DNA of 35,969 nucleotides from an uncultured Bacteroidota bacterium (GTDB taxonomy: Bacteria > Bacteroidota > Bacteroidia > Flavobacteriales > Flavobacteriaceae): positions 1 to 35,969 of the forward strand of contig CAIMBK010000113.1 of the NCBI GenBank assembly GCA_903839195.1, in the 5' to 3' direction. The first letter of the stretch is position 1, and each line of letters opens with the position of its first letter. Below the pieces are notes generated by a model. That model saw nothing but the letters and a program-made list of their open reading frames with translations, ran no database searches and had not been told where the DNA came from. A program made the translations under genes and the position numbers. Below, in pieces: positions 35,006 to 35,969 of the stretch.

Positions 35006-35969
35006 TTAAAAATTAAGGGAAAGTCCCAATGTTATGGAAGTGCTTCGTGGATAACTACCAAGATCTACACCTCCACCAACTCTACCTGCTGTTCCCCCTA
35101 TTGAATTAACTTCTGGATCAAACCAAGAATATCTAGTAAGCATAAAAGGATTGTTTATTCTGGCAAACAATCTAAATTTATTGGCTTTTAAACTTTCAAC
35201 AACCGATTTAGGCATTGCATAACCTAATGTGATAAAGTCACACTTTAAAAAAGAGCCGTCTTCTACATAAGCACTTCTAAATAAAGAAGAATAAACTCCA
35301 TTTGTATTTTCACCATGAAAGGTTCCAGTTGGATTATAGGCTGCACTATAAGAATTATCTGACATAGATTTTAATGTGTTCCAATTATTAATATTTCCCT
35401 TATCTAAATTTCCAATATTTCCATTTATTACATCGTTACCATAGGAAAAGCGTAAAAAGAAACTAAAGTCAAAATTTTTATACGTGAATTCATTATTCAA
35501 TCCTCCAATAAAATCAGGATTTGTATTCGCTATTGGCACTTTGTCATAACTATTAATTAAACCATCTCCGTTGACGTCATAAATCTTGACTTGTCCGTTA
35601 TTATTAATATCTGGAATTCCAACACCAACCTGTATAGGGCTATTTGCCGCTTCTGTCTGATTGTTAATAATTTGATCTTCAATGTATCCATAATAAATAC
35701 CAGTTGACTGTCCTACACGAATTAATATTTCATTCATGAATTTACTAGGAAAAACATTAGCATCAAAATAAAATTCAAACTTATCTCCTAAATCTAGCAC
35801 CTTATTTCTATTAAATGAAAAAGTAAAATCAGATCTCCATTTAAAAACAGTATTATCAATATTGATTGAATTAACGGTTAATTCAAACCCTTTGTTGCTA
35901 AAAGACCCAATATTTTTTAAAGCAGTTTCAAAACCTGAGGTTAAAGGCAATTGAACGTCTAACAATAAA
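35006..35969 (-). CDS. susC: SusC-like TonB-dependent receptor, C-terminal part
   Basis: The reading frame is open to the right window edge, so only the last ~320 residues of a protein normally about 1000 long are present. The Met at 35965 in the track is internal. The visible part is the end of a TonB-dependent beta-barrel of the SusC/RagA family: ALKNIGSFSNKGFELTVNSINI, NPDFIGGLNNEFTYKNFDFSFFLRFSYGNDVING, FLKCDFITLGYAMPKSVV and the final strand RSTSITLGLSLNF with the terminal Phe needed for barrel insertion. It imports oligosaccharides into the periplasm together with SusD, 11 bases downstream. Confidence 0.93.
   Translation of the reverse strand, partial: LLLDVQLPLTSGFETALKNIGSFSNKGFELTVNSINIDNTVFKWRSDFTFSFNRNKVLDLGDKFEFYFDANVFPSKFMNEILIRVGQSTGIYYGYIEDQIINNQTEAANSPIQVGVGIPDINNNGQVKIYDVNGDGLINSYDKVPIANTNPDFIGGLNNEFTYKNFDFSFFLRFSYGNDVINGNIGNLDKGNINNWNTLKSMSDNSYSAAYNPTGTFHGENTNGVYSSLFRSAYVEDGSFLKCDFITLGYAMPKSVVESLKANKFRLFARINNPFMLTRYSWFDPEVNSIGGTAGRVGGGVDLGSYPRSTSITLGLSLNF

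Overview
The window looks like a piece of a chromosome from a flavobacterium (Bacteroidota, Flavobacteriaceae, probably Flavobacterium or a close relative). The evidence is the low GC content, several TAnnTTTG-type -7 promoter elements and no obvious Shine-Dalgarno sequences, type IX secretion (T9SS) C-terminal sorting tails, a SusC/SusD pair and a hybrid two-component regulator. The gene neighbourhoods (dnaA / LMW-PTP / RsmI-like, ribD / HAD / YigZ, dapF / mltG) are also of the kind seen in that family. This taxonomic call rests on motif and gene-order recognition, not on a search.

Region 1 (1-10.3 kb) is mostly housekeeping. It holds a left-edge-truncated secreted RCC1-repeat protein (absent from the ORF track because its ORF runs off the window), a heptamer AAATCCC tandem array, an amino-acid permease, a DegP/HtrA periplasmic protease, and a + strand cell-wall group: dapF, a GNAT acetyltransferase, mltG and a secreted lysozyme-like protein. 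Opposite these lie an RsmI-like methyltransferase, a low-molecular-weight phosphatase and dnaA, closely packed on the - strand.

Region 2 (10.3-17.1 kb) continues the housekeeping genes: a 4HBT thioesterase, a YigZ/IMPACT protein, a HAD hydrolase overlapping ribD, a divergent GNAT-prmC pair, a MacB/FtsX-type permease without its ATPase, and hisS. hisS carries a short second copy of the AAATCCC heptamer array just before its start codon.

Region 3 (17.2-36 kb) is accessory and extracellular. Two T9SS-sorted proteins come first: a leucine-rich-repeat protein with an EF-hand-like loop, and a protein made of two copies of an 'FNFDTTTEGFT' module. Next is a compact polysaccharide-utilization locus (PUL): a secreted putative clan GH-A-like hydrolase of unrecognised family, three different Cys-type S1 sulfatases and a secreted aldose 1-epimerase, all on the + strand with very short gaps. 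A 1372-residue hybrid two-component sensor/regulator (HTCS) follows. Convergent to it, behind a perfect 17-bp-stem terminator, are a surface lipoprotein, SusD and the C-terminal part of SusC, cut by the right window edge.

Inferred working model: SusCD and the small lipoprotein bind and import oligosaccharides, the three sulfatases and the GH-A-like enzyme desulfate and cleave them in the periplasm or at the surface, the mutarotase handles released aldose (galactose is the best guess), and the HTCS senses an oligosaccharide and induces the locus. The substrate is most likely a sulfated galactan or other sulfated galactose-containing glycan. The least understood parts are the GH-A-like protein, the duplicated-module T9SS protein and the small surface lipoprotein. 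No tRNA, rRNA, CRISPR array, insertion sequence or phage gene was seen.
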